Source: Mycolicibacterium mengxianglii
Lineage (GTDB): Bacteria; Actinomycetota; Actinomycetes; Mycobacteriales; Mycobacteriaceae
NCBI RefSeq assembly: GCF_015710575.1
Contig: NZ_CP065373.1
Coordinates: 3,224,001-3,288,000, forward strand
Reading direction: 5' to 3'
Length of the DNA: 64,000 nucleotides
Positions 37,314-47,028 of the stretch are shown here, in pieces. The translations under genes and the position numbers were made by a program. Position 1 is the stretch's first letter; every line of letters starts with the position of its first letter. Under the pieces are notes generated by a model. That model made no database searches. It saw nothing but the letters and a program-made list of their open reading frames with translations, and had not been told where the DNA came from.

Positions 37314-38006
37314 ATGAATCCGACGAAGGCCCCTGACGCCCAGCCTCCGGTGCGGTCGAACAAAACAGGTGTATTCGACGACCTTCGCAGCGATATCCTG
37401 GCCGGACGGCTGGAGCCGGGCAGCAAGTTGCCGTTCGCGGCGCTGGTGACCCGATTCGGCTGCAGCGTCGGTGCCATTCGCGAAGCCCTGCAACGCCTTG
37501 CCGAACAGGGCCTGGTGATCTCCGAATGGCAGCAAGGCTTCCGGGTCACCGACATCTCACCCGAGGATCTCACCGATCTGACCGACGCCCGCTGCGAGAT
37601 CGAAGTGCTCGCATTGCGTTTCGCCATCAAGCACGCGAGCGTGGAGTGGGAGGCGCAAGCAGTGTCGGCGCATCACATCCTCGACCGCACACCGATGTAC
37701 GACGAGGCCGACCCCGACCGGCTCTCCGACCAGTGGGTCGAGGTGCACGCGGCGTTTCATGACGCGCTGCTGCAGGGTTGTCCGAATCGCCGGATTCGTA
37801 CGGTGGCGTTGTCCCTGCGGGAGTCAGCCGAACTGTACCGGCGCTGGTCGGCACCCCTTCATGACCGCGAGCGTGACATCGCCGCCGAACATCGCGCCAT
37901 CATCGATGCCGTGGTCGCGCGCGACACCGATCTGGCCTCTGGACTGCTGTGCACCCACATCCGGCGCACCACCGACAAACTATTGGAAAGCCGTCCGCCC
38001 AGGTGA
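37314..38006 (+). CDS. GntR-family regulator with FCD domain
   Basis: Regulator of 230 residues. The N-terminal winged helix (about 20-80) has VFDDLRSDILAGRLEPGSKL and RFGCSVGAIREALQRLAEQG. The C-terminal all-helical FCD domain (about 88-222) has the metal or ligand residues in LTDARCEIEVLALR, HAAFHDALLQG and EHRAIIDAVVARD. It is divergent from the ring-cleavage operon and probably its ligand-responsive repressor. Its stop codon is formed by the first bases of repeat copy 2. Confidence 0.9.
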   Translation: MNPTKAPDAQPPVRSNKTGVFDDLRSDILAGRLEPGSKLPFAALVTRFGCSVGAIREALQRLAEQGLVISEWQQGFRVTDISPEDLTDLTDARCEIEVLALRFAIKHASVEWEAQAVSAHHILDRTPMYDEADPDRLSDQWVEVHAAFHDALLQGCPNRRIRTVALSLRESAELYRRWSAPLHDRERDIAAEHRAIIDAVVARDTDLASGLLCTHIRRTTDKLLESRPPR

Positions 38007-38056
38007 TTTCGGCGCGCTGATCGCCGCTGAGCGGTTACGAGCGCGCCGAAATCCCT
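38003..38056. repeat. 54-bp palindromic repeat, copy 2
   Basis: 53 of 54 bases identical to the copy at 25650-25703 (one G to A change in the loop), direct orientation. It fills exactly the space between the stop codons of the convergent GntR and pdxT genes, providing the TGA of GntR at its left end and the last base of the pdxT stop at its right end. The stem could terminate both transcripts. Confidence 0.85.
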
Positions 38057-38640
38057 CAGAGCAGGTCGACGAAGAGTTTGTGGACGCGGCGGTCGCCGGT
38101 CATCTCCGGGTGAAAGGCCGTCGCGAGCACCTTGCCCTGCCGGACCGCCACAATGTGGTCGTCGGCGCGGGCCAGCACTTCCACCGACTCCCCCACCCGT
38201 TCCACCCAGGGAGCCCGGATGAACACCGCGTGCACGGGAGTCTCGACGCCCATGAAGTCGAGGTCACCTTCGAAGGAATCCACTTGACGGCCGAAAGCGT
38301 TGCGACGCACCGTCATATCGATACCTCCCAGCGGGAGGGCTTCGCGACCAGCCGTGCCGGCGTCCAGTATCTCCGAGGCCAGCAGGATCATGCCGGCACA
38401 CGAACCGTAGGCCGGCATGCCGTCGGCCAGGCGCGCCCGCAGCGGTTCGAGCAACTCGAACGCCTGCAGTAGATGGGTCATCGCGGTGGACTCCCCGCCG
38501 GGGATCACCAGCCCGTCCACGCTGTCGAGTTCGCTGAGGCGACGCACCGTCACCGCTTCGGCGCCGGCCTCCCGCAGGGCCGCCAGGTGTTCCCGGGTGT
38601 CGCCCTGCAGAGCAAGCACGCCGACGCGTGGTCCGCTCAC
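38056..38640 (-). CDS. pdxT: Pyridoxal 5'-phosphate synthase glutaminase subunit
   Basis: Glutaminase subunit (YaaE/PdxT) of the DXP-independent vitamin B6 pathway, 194 residues; it supplies ammonia to PdxS. The catalytic triad is visible: Cys81 in [10 protein letters not shown], His177 and Glu179 in [19 protein letters not shown] is the oxyanion strip. The GTG start at 38640 overlaps the tesB stop by four bases. pdxS lies two genes upstream in the same run, with tesB between them, as in M. tuberculosis. Confidence 0.95.
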   Translation of the reverse strand: MSGPRVGVLALQGDTREHLAALREAGAEAVTVRRLSELDSVDGLVIPGGESTAMTHLLQAFELLEPLRARLADGMPAYGSCAGMILLASEILDAGTAGREALPLGGIDMTVRRNAFGRQVDSFEGDLDFMGVETPVHAVFIRAPWVERVGESVEVLARADDHIVAVRQGKVLATAFHPEMTGDRRVHKLFVDLL

Positions 38641-39482
38641 TTCTCGCTCGGGCGGTAGCCACGCTGGTAGCGGGTGAGCCCCTCCTGCATCACCGCGGCC
38701 ACCATCTCGCCGTACTGGTTGTAGATCCGACCCTGGGTCAGGGCCCGGCCCGCACACGCCGACGGCGACGACTGGTCGTAGAGCAGCCATTCGTCGGCGC
38801 GGAAGGGCCGCATGAACCACAGCGCGTGATCCAGCGACGCGATCATCAGGTGGTCGCGCTCGACGGGGTGATTCACCTGTGCCGAACCCAGCAACGTCAG
38901 GTCACTCATATAAGCCAGAGCGCACAGGTGCAGCACCGGATCATCGGGCAGCGGATCGCGGTGGCGGAACCACACCCGCTGTTGCGAAGCCTTGCCCGGC
39001 GTCTTCTCGAGTTGGTCGCGCGGCACCATCCGCAGATCCCATTCTTCGAACTGGCGGAAGCCCTCGTCGTTGAACAGTCTCAGCGCCCGGACCTCCTCCA
39101 GCTCCTCGGGACCCGGGCCCACTGGCATCTCATCCTGATGGTGGATGCCTTCCTGGTCGGTCTGGAAGGACGCCGACATCGAGAAGATCGTCTCGCCGTG
39201 CTGGATGGCGTTGACCCGGCGAGTACAGAACGAGCCGCCGTCACGCAGGCGCTCGACGAGAAAAACGGTGGGCGCCTTGGGATCTCCCGGCCGCAGGAAG
39301 TAGCCGTGCAGCGAGTGCACGATGAAGTGCTCATCGACGGTTCGCACCGCCGACACCAACGACTGGCCGGCCACCAACCCGCCGAAGGTGCGGTTGTTCA
39401 GCCCGGGCGCCACGTCCAGGACGCGGCCCCGAAAGATGTTGACCTCTAACTGCTCGAGATCGAGGATCTGCTCAATTGACAT
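38637..39482 (-). CDS. tesB: Acyl-CoA thioesterase II
   Basis: Double-hotdog acyl-CoA thioesterase of 281 residues, releasing free fatty acids from acyl-CoA in the cytoplasm. N-terminal hotdog: [32 protein letters not shown] and [14 protein letters not shown]-terminal hotdog: [28 protein letters not shown] and the ending [16 protein letters not shown]. It corresponds to Rv2605c. It overlaps pdxT and lies nine bases after pdxS. Confidence 0.94.
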   Translation of the reverse strand: MSIEQILDLEQLEVNIFRGRVLDVAPGLNNRTFGGLVAGQSLVSAVRTVDEHFIVHSLHGYFLRPGDPKAPTVFLVERLRDGGSFCTRRVNAIQHGETIFSMSASFQTDQEGIHHQDEMPVGPGPEELEEVRALRLFNDEGFRQFEEWDLRMVPRDQLEKTPGKASQQRVWFRHRDPLPDDPVLHLCALAYMSDLTLLGSAQVNHPVERDHLMIASLDHALWFMRPFRADEWLLYDQSSPSACAGRALTQGRIYNQYGEMVAAVMQEGLTRYQRGYRPSEK

Positions 39483-39491
39483 CCGGGCCGG

Positions 39492-40433
39492 TTACCAGCC
39501 GCGGGTGGCGAGGCGGTGCGGCTCGGCGATCTCTTCGACATTGATGCCGACCATCGCTTCACCCAGCCCGCGCGAGACCTTGGCCAACACATCGGGATCG
39601 TCGAAGAACGTGGTGGCCTTGACGATCGCCGCCGCACGCTGCGCCGGGTCACCGGACTTGAAGATGCCCGAGCCGACGAACACACCCTCGGCCCCCAGCT
39701 GCATCATCATCGCCGCATCAGCCGGAGTCGCGATGCCGCCCGCGGTGAACAGTGTCACCGGCAGCTTGCCCGCCCGCGCCACCTCAGCCACCAGCTCATA
39801 CGGCGCCTGCAACTCCTTGGCCGCCACGAACAACTCGTCTTCGGACAGCGACGTCAACCGGCGGATCTCGCCGCCGATCTTGCGCATATGGGTGGTGGCG
39901 TTGGAGACATCACCGGTGCCGGCCTCTCCCTTGGAACGGATCATCGCCGCTCCCTCGGTGATCCGCCGCAACGCCTCACCGAGGTTGGTCGCACCACACA
40001 CGAACGGCACCGTGAAACGCCACTTGTCGATGTGGTGCTCGTAATCGGCCGGGGTCAACACCTCGGACTCGTCGATGTAGTCCACACCCATGCTCTGCAG
40101 GATCTGCGCCTCGACGAAATGCCCGATCCGCACCTTGGCCATCACCGGGATGGTCACGGCGTCGACGATGCCCTCGATCATGTCGGGATCGCTCATCCGC
40201 GACACCCCACCCTGGGCGCGGATGTCAGCGGGAACCCGCTCCAGGGCCATCACTGCGACCGCGCCGGCACCTTCCGCGATGCGGGCCTGCTCCGGGGTGA
40301 CCACGTCCATGATCACGCCACCCTTGAGCATCTCGGCCATACCACGCTTGACCCGGGCGGTACCTGTCTGGCCGCCGGCCCCTCCGTTGGAACGAGCGGT
40401 CCCCTCTGATGCGCCGGCGTCCACTGCAGTCAC
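39492..40433 (-). CDS. pdxS: Pyridoxal 5'-phosphate synthase subunit PdxS
   Basis: Synthase subunit that builds PLP from ribose 5-phosphate, glyceraldehyde 3-phosphate and ammonia. 313 residues, TIM barrel: [20 protein letters not shown], the Schiff-base lysine in [10 protein letters not shown] (Lys100) and [20 protein letters not shown]. The first 25 residues are a Gly/Ala-rich extension also known from mycobacterial homologues. It begins the leftward pdxS-tesB-pdxT group. Confidence 0.96.
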   Translation of the reverse strand: MTAVDAGASEGTARSNGGAGGQTGTARVKRGMAEMLKGGVIMDVVTPEQARIAEGAGAVAVMALERVPADIRAQGGVSRMSDPDMIEGIVDAVTIPVMAKVRIGHFVEAQILQSMGVDYIDESEVLTPADYEHHIDKWRFTVPFVCGATNLGEALRRITEGAAMIRSKGEAGTGDVSNATTHMRKIGGEIRRLTSLSEDELFVAAKELQAPYELVAEVARAGKLPVTLFTAGGIATPADAAMMMQLGAEGVFVGSGIFKSGDPAQRAAAIVKATTFFDDPDVLAKVSRGLGEAMVGINVEEIAEPHRLATRGW

Positions 40434-40503
40434 TCCTTAAAGTCTGGAAAACCCCAGTCTAAGGTGCACAACGCCCTGCTTCGTCCGCGGCGTCGGTGAC
40501 CGC

Positions 40504-41565
40504 TCAACGGATGGCCAGTAGCGGTGAAGTGGCCTGTGGACGACCCCCGGACTCCAGCCCGTCCGCAACCTCGTTTGCCGTGGTCAGAAGCTCTCGGAGC
40601 TGCAGCGGATACACCGTCTGGCCAGCAGCGACGAGCCCGGCGATGTCATCCGCATCACACCAGCGGTGACCGCGGATGTAATTCTTCTCCAGGTCGGTGC
40701 GACCGGTCGCCGCCGGCTCGAAATTGTCGGTGCGATGAACGAAGAAGAATTCCTGGCTGCGCATCACCGTGCCGTTGAAGTCGATTACGGCGTCTCGGCG
40801 CCACACCGGGCCGATCATGTCAGCGGGATCGACGCGCAGTCCGGTCTCCTCGGCCAGCTCGCGTACCGCGGTATCGGGCAGCCGCTCGCCGTCGAGGGCC
40901 TCCCCACCGACGGTGAACCACCACAGCTTCGCGGTGCCGTCGGTGATGGCCGGATCCGAACCGCAGAACAGCAACACCCGGCCGTCCCGGTCGAGCAGCA
41001 CCACCCGCGCCGAGGTTCGCGGCGCGACGGCGATGGTGCGCGCCGAGATGGTGCTGTCCGGACCGGTCGTGAATTCCCGCTCGGTGATCTCGAAATATGT
41101 CGGCAGCGGCGCATGGCCGCCGAGGCGCAGCCACCGCACCGCGGTGCGCTCGCGCAGCGCCAGGGTGTCCCGCACGGCATCGTTGTGGAACCGCCGGGCC
41201 AGCAACACCCGGGCTTCGGCGTCCGCGAGTTCGGCCACCAGTACGGCGGGCAGCTTGGCCAGGTCCACCCGGGCAAGCGCCGCCGACAATTCGTTCTCCG
41301 CGGTCTCGCGCTCCGAACGGTCGGCGTGTTCGGCGGCGTCTGCCAATGCGCCGAGCCGTCGGCCCTCGCCGACGGTGCCGCCCGCGGCGGCGGCCACTGC
41401 GCGGGCCACCACCGCCCGCCGGCCGAGTGCCGCGTCGAGCGCCTGCCAGGACAGGTCGTAACGCACGTGCAACCGGTCCAGCCGGTTGGCGGTCTGGTAG
41501 GACCAGGCGCCGACGAGTGCCACCACGATGAGCAACAGCGCGGCGACGACGATGAGCCACACCAT
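40504..41565 (-). CDS. Membrane-anchored LemA-like/NUDIX hydrolase
   Basis: Protein of 353 residues, the counterpart of Rv2609c. One N-terminal membrane helix (2-24) is followed by a mostly helical region (25-160) that resembles LemA: TANRLDRLHVRYDLSWQALD at its start and FHNDAVRDTLALRERTAVRW then PTYFEI at its end. The C-terminal NUDIX domain has a complete box at 221-243 (GEALDGE, then RELAEETGL). It should hydrolyse a nucleoside-diphosphate derivative, anchored at the inner membrane face. It ends the PIM gene run, directly after pimA. Confidence 0.85.
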   Translation of the reverse strand: MVWLIVVAALLLIVVALVGAWSYQTANRLDRLHVRYDLSWQALDAALGRRAVVARAVAAAAGGTVGEGRRLGALADAAEHADRSERETAENELSAALARVDLAKLPAVLVAELADAEARVLLARRFHNDAVRDTLALRERTAVRWLRLGGHAPLPTYFEITEREFTTGPDSTISARTIAVAPRTSARVVLLDRDGRVLLFCGSDPAITDGTAKLWWFTVGGEALDGERLPDTAVRELAEETGLRVDPADMIGPVWRRDAVIDFNGTVMRSQEFFFVHRTDNFEPAATGRTDLEKNYIRGHRWCDADDIAGLVAAGQTVYPLQLRELLTTANEVADGLESGGRPQATSPLLAIR

Positions 41566-42696
41566 TTAGCCGGCCACCTGCACCTTGATCCCGGCACCGG
41601 CGACGGTCTCGTAGACCCGCATGATCTGTTCAGCGACCACAGACCAGTCGTAGCGCTGCACTGCATCGGCGGCAGCCTCGACGTAGCGGCGCGCAGTCGC
41701 ATCGTCGGAGAGCACCTCGATCAGCGCGGCTGCCATGGCGGGCGGGTCATCCACGGGGACGAGCTTTCCCGCGACGCCGTCGAGGAGCACGCGCCGGAAG
41801 GCATCCAGATCGCTGGCCACCACCGGGGTCCGGGCGGCCATCGCCTCTACCAGCACGATGCCGAAACTCTCACCGCCGGTGTGCGGGGCGCAGTACACGT
41901 CGGCGCTGCGCAGGGCCGACGCTTTCTCCGCGTCGTCCACCTGCCCCAGAAAATGCAGGTGCGCCGCGAGTTCGCCTGCCTGGTCGCGCAATTCGTCCTC
42001 GTCACCACGGCCGACGATGAGGATCTCGATATCGGGGAACCGTGCCACCAGCGCCGGCAGGGCCGCCAGTAGCACTGCCATGCCCTTGCGGGGTTCGTCA
42101 TAGCGGCCCAGGAAGAGCACCGACTTGCCCGGCCTCGGGTAACCGGCGAGGGGGGACGCCGATTCGAAAGACGCCACGTCCAACCCGTTGGGTATCTCCA
42201 CCGCGTCCGAGCCCAACGCCTCCATCTGCCAGCGGCGCGCCAGGTCGGACACGGCGATACGCCCCACGATCTTCTCGTGGTACGGACGCAGGATGCCCTG
42301 GAACACGCTCAGCGTCAACGACTTTGTGGTCGAGGTGTGAAACGTGGCCACGATCGGGCCTTCGGCGGCCTGCAGCGCCAACATGGACAGACTGGGGGCA
42401 TTCGGCTCGTGCAGGTGCAAAACGTCGAAGTCGCCGTGAGCCAGCCATTTCTTGACTTTGCGGTGGGTCGCCGGCCCGAACCTCAGGCGGGCCACCGAAC
42501 CGTTGTACGGGATGGGTACGGCTTTGCCGCCGGAGACGACATAGTCGGGCAGGTCTGCGTGCGCTTCCGGGGAAGCCGGGGCCAGCACACTGACCACGTG
42601 GCCGCGATCGTGCATCACCTTGGCGAGCTGCAGGACATGCGACTGCACGCCGCCGGGCACATCGAAGGAGTACGGGCACACCATCCCGATGCGCAT
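41566..42696 (-). CDS. pimA: Phosphatidylinositol alpha-mannosyltransferase PimA
   Basis: GT-B glycosyltransferase (GT4) of 376 residues that adds the first mannose from GDP-mannose to phosphatidylinositol at the cytoplasmic membrane face. Visible motifs: YSFDVPGGVQSHVLQLA, FHTSTTKS with His120, GRYDEPRKG with Arg198 and Lys204, and the EX7E pair Glu276/Glu284 in GGESFGIVLVEAMA, matching catalytic residues of M. smegmatis PimA two positions earlier. Start ATG 42696 shares one base with the patA stop (TGATG), showing coupling. Confidence 0.96.
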   Translation of the reverse strand: MRIGMVCPYSFDVPGGVQSHVLQLAKVMHDRGHVVSVLAPASPEAHADLPDYVVSGGKAVPIPYNGSVARLRFGPATHRKVKKWLAHGDFDVLHLHEPNAPSLSMLALQAAEGPIVATFHTSTTKSLTLSVFQGILRPYHEKIVGRIAVSDLARRWQMEALGSDAVEIPNGLDVASFESASPLAGYPRPGKSVLFLGRYDEPRKGMAVLLAALPALVARFPDIEILIVGRGDEDELRDQAGELAAHLHFLGQVDDAEKASALRSADVYCAPHTGGESFGIVLVEAMAARTPVVASDLDAFRRVLLDGVAGKLVPVDDPPAMAAALIEVLSDDATARRYVEAAADAVQRYDWSVVAEQIMRVYETVAGAGIKVQVAG

Positions 42697-43610
42697 CACG
42701 ACTCCAATCGGGCTCGCCGCGCCGAAGACAGATCCGCCACCCACTGGGGCTGCATCATGTGCCAGTCCTGCGGGTAGGCGGCGATATTGGCGGCGAAGAC
42801 ATTGGCCAGCGCCTGCGTGACGACGCCGACGTCGCCGGAGCTGGTGTCGATGGCATCGAAGATCTCGACGACACAGTCGTCGCCGTCGTAGTGCACGTGT
42901 GCCGGGTGCAGCGGGGCGCCGGTTTCGATCGCCAGCTTGGCGGGGCCGGCCGGCATCCGGGTCAGTTCACCGAAGAACTTCACCTCGACCCCGTGTCGGG
43001 TGAGGTCGCGTTCGGCCATCAGGCACACGAAGATGTTCTGGCGCAGCCGTTCGGTGAGCAACTCGAAGGGTGGCCGCTCACCGCCGGACAGCGGAAACAC
43101 CTCGAAGCCCAGGCTTTCCCGGAAGGCGACAAAACGATTGAACAACGACTCGGGTTTGAGCCGTTCCGCGACGGTGGCGAAGGTGCCGTACTTCTGCGCC
43201 AGCCACACCCCGGCCATATCCCAGTTTCCGGTGTGCGGCAGCGCCATCACGGCTCCGGTGCCGGCAGCATGCGCGGCGTGAAAATGCTCCGCGCCGACGA
43301 ACCGTTGGTCGAGCCGCTCCGCCAGTGCGGGCAGGTCCATCGACGGCAGCCGGAACGCCTCTCGCCAATACCGGGCGTAGGAGGCCAGCGATGCGCGCAT
43401 CAGCGACGCGGGCACCTCCTCGGGGCTCACCCCGATCACCCGTGCCAGGTTCTTGCGCAGCTGTTCGGGCCCGCCGTTGCGCGCGGCGACCCGTGCTCCG
43501 GCTTCGAAGGTGTTGCGGGCCACGACCTCCGGCATCGCGCGTACCACGCGCCACCCTGCGGCGTAGCCCCAGTCGGTGAGTTGCTCGCTCCACGGGACGG
43601 ACACGCTCAT
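42696..43610 (-). CDS. patA: Phosphatidylinositol mannoside acyltransferase
   Basis: Acyltransferase of 304 residues that transfers palmitate to the 6-position of the PIM mannose. The HX4D motif is HTGNWD (His126-Asp131), and Glu200 in CLMAERDL corresponds to the catalytic Glu200 of M. smegmatis PatA. It belongs to the lipid A acyltransferase-like fold. It sits between pgsA and pimA, overlapping the next start by one base, so the PIM pathway is encoded in one operon. Confidence 0.95.
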   Translation of the reverse strand: MSVSVPWSEQLTDWGYAAGWRVVRAMPEVVARNTFEAGARVAARNGGPEQLRKNLARVIGVSPEEVPASLMRASLASYARYWREAFRLPSMDLPALAERLDQRFVGAEHFHAAHAAGTGAVMALPHTGNWDMAGVWLAQKYGTFATVAERLKPESLFNRFVAFRESLGFEVFPLSGGERPPFELLTERLRQNIFVCLMAERDLTRHGVEVKFFGELTRMPAGPAKLAIETGAPLHPAHVHYDGDDCVVEIFDAIDTSSGDVGVVTQALANVFAANIAAYPQDWHMMQPQWVADLSSARRARLES

Positions 43611-44274
43611 CAGGGTCCGCTCGCTTCTGGCTTCTCGGGGCCGGGGCGGTGCTCACCGGATCCATCGCGCCGGCCGAGCACCGGACCCGGTGGATACGCT
43701 GCACCACGGTCACCAGGCTGGTGACGGCCAACAGCCACATCCCCACGTGCAGCAGCACGGGCAGGCCGAACAAGCCGGACAGACCGGCGCCGGTCAGCAC
43801 GATGATCAGCCGCTCGGGACGTTCGATCAGGCCGCCGCCGCCGTCGAGGCCGCTGGCCTCGGCACGGGCCTTGACGTACGAGATGACCTGCGAGGTCACC
43901 AGGCAGATCATCGTGGCCACCACCAACGACGTGCTGTGCATCCCGAACGCGACCCACCACAGCAGGCCGCAGAACACGGCACCGTCGGCGATGCGATCAC
44001 AGGTGGCGTCCAGTGCCGAGCCGAAGCGGGTGCTGTAACCCCGCTCCCGGGCCATCGCGCCATCGAGCATGTCGGCGAGGACGAAGACGGCCACGGAGAA
44101 CGCACCCCACCACAGCTGCCCCATCGGGAACAGAATCAGCGCCGCGGTCACCGAGCCCGCGGTGCCGATGATGGTGATGCTGTCGGGGGTGAAGCCGGCC
44201 CGCAGCGCCACTTTGGCCACCGGCCGGGACAGCTTTGTGTACGCGGCCCGGGTCAGCAGGTAGAAATCACTCAT
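43610..44274 (-). CDS. pgsA: Phosphatidylinositol phosphate synthase PgsA (frameshifted near 3' end)
   Basis: CDP-alcohol phosphotransferase making phosphatidylinositol phosphate, precursor of PIM, LM and LAM. The full signature DMLDGAMAR..G..LDATCD is present (Asp68 to Asp93), with about six membrane helices. Family similarity ends near residue 213. The frame as given has no stop there; it stays open to 43078, reading out of frame through patA (398 residues). Adding one C in the C-run near 43,632-43,644 gives the ending EKPEASGP and a TGA at 43610-43612 that overlaps the patA ATG, for 221 residues, the normal size. The coordinates use that restored stop. Confidence 0.85.
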
Positions 44275-44860
44275 TCTGGCTCGCCCACTCGGTGGCCAGC
44301 AGACGCCTGGTGTCGCGCAGCAACTGCGGGATCACCTTGGTGTCGCCGATGATGGTGATGAAGTTGGCGTCGCCGCCCCAGCGGGGCACCACGTGCATGT
44401 GCAGGTGTTCGGCCAGCGAACCGCCGGCCGACGAGCCCAGGTTGAGGCCGACGTTGAATCCGTGCGGCTTGGACACCGCCTTGATCACCCGGATGGCCTT
44501 CTGCGTGAACGACATCAACTCGGCGCTTTCGGCCTCGCTGAGCTCTTCGAGTTCAGAGACCCGTCGGTAGGGCACCACCATGAGGTGCCCGGGGTTGTAC
44601 GGGTAGAGGTTGAGCACCGCGTACACCAGTTCGCCCCGGGCGACGATCAGACCGTCCTCGTCGGCCATCTGGGGGATGTCGGTGAACGGCTCGGTGGATT
44701 TCGCCGACGCACCCGGCCCTTCGGCGGCAGTGCCGTGTTTCATCGGCGCCTCGGCGATGTAGCTCATCCGGTGCGGTGTCCACAGCCGCTGCAGATGGTC
44801 GGGTTCACCGGTGCCGACGTCGACCAGGGTGGCGGGCTCAGGTCCCCGCTCGTCGCTCAC
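44267..44860 (-). CDS. HIT-family nucleotide hydrolase/Ap4A phosphorylase
   Basis: Histidine-triad protein of 197 residues, counterpart of Rv2613c, which is reported as a diadenosine tetraphosphate phosphorylase. The triad is EHLHMHVV with His152, His154 and His156; [16 protein letters not shown] and [14 protein letters not shown] are the other conserved blocks. It overlaps pgsA by eight bases and thrS by four, so it lies in the thrS-HIT-pgsA-patA-pimA operon. Confidence 0.92.
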   Translation of the reverse strand: MSDERGPEPATLVDVGTGEPDHLQRLWTPHRMSYIAEAPMKHGTAAEGPGASAKSTEPFTDIPQMADEDGLIVARGELVYAVLNLYPYNPGHLMVVPYRRVSELEELSEAESAELMSFTQKAIRVIKAVSKPHGFNVGLNLGSSAGGSLAEHLHMHVVPRWGGDANFITIIGDTKVIPQLLRDTRRLLATEWASQNE

Positions 44861-46923
44861 GTCTGGCTGCCCGCTCCGCCGGGTGCGGCAACGGATTCGG
44901 CCGTGGGCGCATCATTGCGGCGCTCCCCGATCCACCGCACGATGGTGGCAACCGCCTCGTCCTTGGGCACCCCGTTGACCTGGGTGCGGTCCCCGAAGCG
45001 GAAACTGACCGCACCGGCCTCCACGTCGCGGTCACCGGCGAGCAACATGAACGGGATCCTCTGATTCGTCTGGTTGACGATCTTCTTGGCCATCCGGTCA
45101 TCGCTGGAGTCCACCTCGACCCGGACGCCGTGCGATTTCAGTTCGGCGGCAACGTCTTTCAGATACGGCACATGAGCATCGGCGACGGGGATGCCCACCA
45201 CCTGCACCGGCGCCAGCCACGCCGGGAACGCGCCCGCGTAGTGCTCGGTGAGCACACCGAAGAACCGCTCAATGGACCCGAACAGCGCGCGGTGGATCAG
45301 CACCGGACGCTGGCGGGTGCCGTCGGCGGCGGTGTACTCCAGCTCGAACCGGTCGGGCATGTTGAAGTCCAACTGAATGGTCGACATCTGCCAGTTGCGG
45401 CCCAGCGCGTCTTTGACCTGCACCGAGATCTTGGGGCCGTAGAAGGCGGCACCACCGGGATCGGGCACCAGGTCCAGGCCCGACGCCTCAGCGACCTCAC
45501 GCAGCGTCTCGGTCGCCTCGTCCCACACGTCGTCGGAGCCGACGTACTTCTCCGGGTCCTTGGTGGAAAGTTCGAGGTAGTAGTCGTCGAGTCCGTAGTC
45601 CGACAGCAGGTCGAGCACGAACTGCAGCAACGAGGTGAGTTCCTCGCGCATCTGCTCGCGGGTGGTGTAGATGTGCGCGTCATCCTGCGTCATGCCACGC
45701 ACCCGGGTCAGACCGTGGATCACACCGGACTTCTCGTAGCGGTACACCGAGCCGAATTCGAAGAGCCGCAACGGAAGTTCGCGGTAGGACCGTCCCCGTG
45801 ACCGATAGATCAGGTGATGCATGGGGCAGTTCATCGGCTTGAGGTAGTAGTCCTGGCCGGGCTTGCGCACCGTGCCGTCGGGGTTGTACTCCGCATCGAT
45901 CTGCATCGGCGGGAACATGCCGTCCGCGTACCACTCCAGGTGACCGGAGGTGATGTACAGGTTCTCTTTGGTGATGTGCGGGGTGTTGACGAACTGGTAG
46001 CCGGCCTCAGAGTGCTTGTGCCGGGAGTAGTCCTCCAACTCCTTGCGGATGATCCCGCCCTTGGGATGGAAGACGGGCAGGCCCGACCCCAGTTCGTCGG
46101 GGAAGCTGAACAGGTCCAACTCGACACCGAGCTTGCGGTGGTCGCGGCGCTGGGCCTCTTCGATCAGCTCCAGGTGACGGTCCAGCGCTTCCTGCGACTC
46201 CCAGGCCGTGCCGTAGATGCGCTGCAGACTGGCGTTGCGCTGGTCACCGCGCCAGTACGCCGCGGAGCTGCGGGTCAGTTTGAACGCCGGGATGAACCGG
46301 GTTGTCGGCAGGTGCGGACCGCGGCACAGGTCACCCCAAACCCGTTCGCGGGTACGGGGATTGAGGTTGTCGTACGCGGTCAGCTCGTCGCCGCCGACCT
46401 CCATCACATCCGGATCGCCGGACTTGTCGTCGACGAGTTCGAGCTTGTACGGCTCCCCTGCCAGCTCCGCGCGGGCCTGATCTTTGGATTCGTAGACCCG
46501 CCGCGCGAACAGCTGTCCGTCCTTGACGATCTTCTGCATGCGCTTCTCCAGCGCCGCCAGGTCATCCGGGGTGAACGGCTCAGCGACGTCGAAGTCGTAA
46601 TAGAAGCCGTCGGTGATCGGGGGGCCGATGCCCAGCTTGGCGTCGGGAAACAGGTCTTGCACGGCCTGGGCCAGCACGTGGGCCGTCGAGTGCCGCAGCA
46701 CGCTGCGGCCGGCGTCGGTATTGGCGGCCACCGGGGTGACGTCGGCGTCGACCTCGGGGACCCACGACAGATCACGCAGCTTGCCGTCGCTGTCGGCCAC
46801 CACGACGATCGCGTCCGGCTCTCCCCTGCTCGGCAGCCCGGCTTCACGCACCGCCGCCCCTGCGGTCGTCCCGGCCGGAACCCGGAGCAGGGCGGCGGGG
46901 GCTGGTTGTGCGGGGGCGCTCAT
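44857..46923 (-). CDS. thrS: Threonyl-tRNA synthetase
   Basis: Class II synthetase of 688 residues charging tRNA-Thr. N-terminal TGS domain (1-75), editing domain with [20 protein letters not shown], catalytic core with zinc ligands in [10 protein letters not shown] and motif 2 in [15 protein letters not shown], and the anticodon domain ([12 protein letters not shown] onward). It heads the leftward run into the PIM genes. The 105 bases upstream show no T-box leader. Confidence 0.96.
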   Translation of the reverse strand: MSAPAQPAPAALLRVPAGTTAGAAVREAGLPSRGEPDAIVVVADSDGKLRDLSWVPEVDADVTPVAANTDAGRSVLRHSTAHVLAQAVQDLFPDAKLGIGPPITDGFYYDFDVAEPFTPDDLAALEKRMQKIVKDGQLFARRVYESKDQARAELAGEPYKLELVDDKSGDPDVMEVGGDELTAYDNLNPRTRERVWGDLCRGPHLPTTRFIPAFKLTRSSAAYWRGDQRNASLQRIYGTAWESQEALDRHLELIEEAQRRDHRKLGVELDLFSFPDELGSGLPVFHPKGGIIRKELEDYSRHKHSEAGYQFVNTPHITKENLYITSGHLEWYADGMFPPMQIDAEYNPDGTVRKPGQDYYLKPMNCPMHHLIYRSRGRSYRELPLRLFEFGSVYRYEKSGVIHGLTRVRGMTQDDAHIYTTREQMREELTSLLQFVLDLLSDYGLDDYYLELSTKDPEKYVGSDDVWDEATETLREVAEASGLDLVPDPGGAAFYGPKISVQVKDALGRNWQMSTIQLDFNMPDRFELEYTAADGTRQRPVLIHRALFGSIERFFGVLTEHYAGAFPAWLAPVQVVGIPVADAHVPYLKDVAAELKSHGVRVEVDSSDDRMAKKIVNQTNQRIPFMLLAGDRDVEAGAVSFRFGDRTQVNGVPKDEAVATIVRWIGERRNDAPTAESVAAPGGAGSQT

Positions 46924-47028
46924 CGGTTGTTCTCCACTCGGTATCGCGGGTGACGGCTCAATGTGTTGTCTGGAGGGACCGCGACCATGCTATCGGGGTG
47001 GCCCCACGGTTTTCTCTTGGCCAACAGC

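Noticed and set aside
39516..40409. 297-codon plus-strand frame over pdxS
   Set aside because: Exact antisense of a highly conserved enzyme, no support of its own.
43078..43607. Out-of-frame extension of pgsA through patA as a real protein tail
   Set aside because: The extension is Arg/Gly/Ala-rich without family signal and overlaps conserved patA codons; a one-base error near 43,640 explains it better. Kept as a finding for checking.
46924..47028. Search for a T-box or other leader riboswitch ahead of thrS
   Set aside because: Only 105 bases are present with no recognisable T-box sequence or specifier structure.
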